In this document: one piece after another, positions 61,374-64,000 of the stretch
Numbering within the stretch: the first letter of the stretch is position 1
Layout: every line of letters begins with the position of its first letter
Source of the DNA: Pratylenchus scribneri
Lineage: Eukaryota; Nematoda; Chromadorea; Rhabditida; Pratylenchidae
Assembly (NCBI GenBank): GCA_030063045.1
Contig: JAQSEB010000179.1
Coordinates: 310,001-374,000 of the forward strand
DNA length: 64,000 nucleotides
Reading direction: 5' to 3'
Translations under genes and position numbers: made by a program
The notes under the pieces: model-generated
Told to the model about the DNA's origin: nothing
Database searches by the model: none
What the model saw: only the letters and a program-made list of their open reading frames with translations

Positions 61374-62911
61374 ATGAATTCAAACGGGCAAATTTCCCTC
61401 ATTTCCTCCAGCAGAATTCATCAAAAAATGTCCACCAGCACAATGGCCACAGTATGCATTCAGCCGAAATGTTCAAGTGGGAATATTCTTTTGCCATTTT
61501 TAATTTTTAATTCAAAGATTTTGAATAAATTAATTTTCAACGTCGACTTTTTTATGGCCCTTGTGCCCATTCAAATGTCCGTTTTGTTTCACCGAATTGT
61601 TGGGCAGCATGATTGGCCATGTCCTTTTGTTGGAACGCATTTTGGCCACAATTTTCGTTTCAAAATATGAACATTATCGACAGCCATATTTCAGCATCCT
61701 TTGCTTCATTGCAATTGTTTGTTTTAATATTTATTTTATTTATAGTCCTTTTTAAGGTGGTTCGGGGGAGAGAGCTTCCCAAGAAAGAGAATTGGGTTTA
61801 GTTGGACTTGACTTAAGTAAATATATTTATCTGGTGGGCGAAAAATAGTGATAACAGAACGTCGCAAAATGTGATAGAAAAGTGAACATTTTGTGGGGAA
61901 AAGAGTGAGTTTAAGAAGGCAGATTGGGGCATTATTTGATTGATAGGGTGATGGGTGACAGGTGATTAGGCAAAAAGTGGGGATACAGTAGGATGAATGG
62001 CAGAAGTCCTTTTAGGCATTATTGGTATTGACATTTATGCATTATTTCCTCTATCATAAAATCCCCAAAATTATTAGACTGGATTGTCCCTTCAAAGTGC
62101 GTATCAACAAGCATTTGGCGACACAGTATTGGACGTCACTGTGGGAACTATGGTGATTTTGTATGCGACACTTGGCCTCAGCCTGGCGGAAATTGTCGTA
62201 AGCTTTTCTCCCAAATTTGGCATTTTTCTCAGGGATGATCCAAATTTTGAATTAATTTGTTTTGTCAGATTATATTTGCCATTGGCTATTACAATGACAA
62301 TAAATACAAAGTGGGCGTATTCCTTTACCATAAACACAGTTTATCCGAAAGATATCAAGTTTGTTTAGGGAGAAATTCTCATTCAAAATGTTTTTAGCTT
62401 TCTGAAAATATTCGAACTGGTCGCCAACTTTTGCCAACTTTTATTTTTCATTTCATTAATATTTTATTGTCCAGTGGCATCACAATCCTCTTTTACTATA
62501 TTAAAGTGCAGGTTCAGCAAGTAAATAGGCTGAAATGGCATTCAAATTTTTCCCATTTTTACGGATCCATTTGTCGTTGATTTTCTCTTCCTTTTTGTAT
62601 TTTCCATTACCGCATTTTGCAATTTTGCCATCCAAGCTACAATAATCGCGTAAGGCCATTTTTTAAATCATTTTTATGTGGAATTTAATTTATAGTTATC
62701 ATCCAATTTTGAGACGAAAAATGGTTAAAATGTTGGCAGAATGGAAGGGAAACATTTTTGGGGCCAAAGTGGAGGATGTGAATAAATCGAATGGGCCAAG
62801 AGGAGGGAGGATGAAAAGAATGGGGCCAAGGTCAATGGATGGAAGGGAATTAATCGAAAGAGGCCGAATGGATGAGCAATATTTTCGAATGCTGAAAAGT
62901 GCTTGGACATA
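61374..62911 (+). CDS. SRA/SRAB-like serpentine receptor with a defective splice acceptor
   Basis: Candidate chemoreceptor. Supported parts: LLGSMIGHVLLLERILATIFVSKYE (TM3 with ER..AT...YE), YFSILCFIAIVCFNIYFIY, SAYQQAFGDTVLDVTVGTMVILYATLGLSLAEIV-type helices, KHSLSERYQ-LSENIRT (family hallmark), LLSSGITILFYYIKVQ, DPFVVDFLFLFVFSITAFCNFA and AYHPILRRKMVKML, ending FRMLKSAWT. Before DPFVV the expected TTTTTACAG acceptor reads TTTTTACG (about 62572), so no AG lies at the only in-frame junction. The intron 61756-62081 holds copy 3 of the dispersed repeat, and its donor could not be fixed. The 5' exon and start are tentative. It may be a pseudogene in this allele, or the assembly has a one-base error. 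Confidence 0.6.
61756..62036. repeat. Dispersed ~330-bp repeat, copy 3 (in receptor intron)
   Basis: Shares with copies 1 and 2 the blocks GTGATAACAGAACG-like, GCAGATTGGGGCATTATTTG, GATTAGGCAAAAAGTGGGGA, TACAGTAGGA and GGCATTATTGGTATTGACA. Its 5' part is the most diverged of the three. It lies within a receptor-gene intron. Confidence 0.78.
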
Positions 62912-63359
62912 AAATAAATAAATAAATAAATATTCTTTTTTTTATTTTAATATTTTTTGAATAATTTTTCAATAAAATATTCCCAGATTCTTCATCTTTA
63001 TGTTTTGATTTCTTCCAAGTAACAAAAGAAATTGTAAGTATAAGAGCGAAGTGTACTAAATTTCCATCACACTTTGCCTTTGGCAAATTCGAAGGAAAAC
63101 TATAAAGATAGATTAGACTGTCTCTGCTGATGAGGCTGAATGCGAATTTGGTTACTGTAGATGAAATGAGGGAGAAGTGGGAGGAATATTTAGGAAATTG
63201 AATATGAAAATGACAAATATTTACTTTATTATTATTATGAAAAATTATTATATAAAATATTCATAATTGAATTATTATAATTCATCGAATTTGATCAAAT
63301 ATTTATTAAAGCACAATTCTTCGTTGATTTATTCTTTGCTTCTTCAAATTGTCGGCATT
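62912..63359. other. Intergenic, nothing recognised
   Basis: AT-rich gap between two genes whose 3' ends face each other, with AATAAATAAATAAATAAAT just after the receptor stop (possible polyadenylation signals). Confidence 0.45.
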
Positions 63360-63964
63360 TCAGCGGATGAACTCGAAAAAGATTTTATCATTGTTGCCAA
63401 TCTATTGATGAATTTAATGAATTAAATAATTTCCCATTTTATTTATTACCACATTGTTTGGCCAAATTTCCACAATTTTCACTTTGTCTTTCTCATCCTT
63501 TTCCTCGCGGAATGCACGATATTTGCCGGCCACAAATTGTGGCACACCAATTTTGGGTTCGAACCATTTCTGGGCCTTTTCGATCAATTCCACCATATTT
63601 GTCTCCATTTTGCCCTCCAATTCGATGGAATGCCAACGACGATTCCAATCCATCTTCATTCTGCCAAAAATCGTATTTATTATTGATAATTCCCCTCTTT
63701 TTACCTTTCATATTTTGGCTTAAAATATTCCTCAAATGTTGGCCCATTGCCTGGATGATTTTCGGGCATTTTGTCTCGCTTTCCTTCCTTGAATTCCTTC
63801 ACCATTTTCAGATAAACTTCCATTGCTTTTCCATGTTTTTCCACCAATTCTTCATATTCTTTCTTCAAATGTTTATATTGTCCCAATTCGGCATCATTCA
63901 AAGCAAATTCCAGGCCTATTTCAAATTCCTTGAAAACGTTCCTCAATTGAACATATACTCGCAT
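63360..63964 (-). CDS. Conserved-looking charged protein, unidentified
   Basis: Three exons: 63964-63705, about 63662-63453 and about 63392-63360. The second splice (GTG|GTAATA...CAATAG) gives the ending IWPNNVIGNNDKIFFEFIR. About 170 residues without a signal peptide or membrane segment. It opens MRVYVQLRNVFKEFEIGLEFA, is rich in Lys/Glu helices (EYEELVEKHGKAMEVYLKMV) and contains Trp-rich MDWNRRWHSIELEGK. If the second splice is skipped it would end ...NKMGNYLIH at 63414 instead. The composition suggests a housekeeping protein, possibly mitochondrial, but I do not recognise the family. Sequence upstream (63965-64000) could include a trans-splice site (ATCAG). Confidence 0.62.
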
Positions 63965-64000
63965 TTTAGATTAAAATTGGCTGATATTTATTCAATTAGA

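Overview
The window reads as nuclear DNA of a nematode. It is AT-rich, its genes are split by many introns of about 40-50 bases with (T)TTTTAG acceptors, and its products include UNC-53/neuron navigator, VPS13, an SRA/SRAB-type serpentine receptor and other 7TM receptor candidates. At least five introns use a GC donor instead of GT. My recollection is that frequent GC-AG introns are reported for cyst nematodes (Globodera/Heterodera), so a clade IV (Tylenchina) nematode is a reasonable but weak guess. No species is claimed.

Layout. 1-13423 (+) is the 3' part of an unc-53/NAV gene (29 exons traced) with a hAT-like MITE in its largest late intron. 13901-14453 holds a 218-bp direct repeat flanking a GC-rich spacer, directly before a CCCH zinc-finger gene (14474-17107, +). 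17639-28838 (+) is a complete VPS13 lipid-transfer protein gene, followed by a 38-bp-period minisatellite and a palindromic MITE. 30545-32587 (-) is an LCAT/PLA2G15-like acyltransferase, and 33096-33672 (-) a small secreted protein. A 24-bp minisatellite lies at 34238-34797. 35207-37543 (+) is a secreted protein with twelve EF-hands, and 37789-38985 (+) a nitrilase.

39000-42045 is repeat-rich and gene-free, including a 366-bp Mutator-like hairpin element. 42046-43974 (+) is a BED-finger protein with a retroelement-integrase-like middle region. 44621-46596 (+) has three tandem paralogues of a RING protein, the third without its RING. 46993-50670 (-) has two tandem 7TM receptor paralogues. 50671-53975 is a transposon-bearing gap with a second hairpin and a textbook hAT MITE with 8-bp target duplication. 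Then follow an SRA/SRAB-type receptor (53976-55265, +), an AAAP amino-acid transporter (55370-57009, -), an alpha-arrestin with a PPxY tail (57970-59383, -), a receptor gene with a broken splice acceptor (61374-62911, +) and an unidentified gene (63360-63964, -).

The genes form no pathway or operon. Housekeeping genes (unc-53, vps-13, nitrilase) lie in the left half. The right half is a faster-evolving zone of duplicated receptors and RING proteins with many small transposons. A dispersed ~330-bp repeat links three sites (39.2, 43.2 and 61.8 kb), two of them inside introns.
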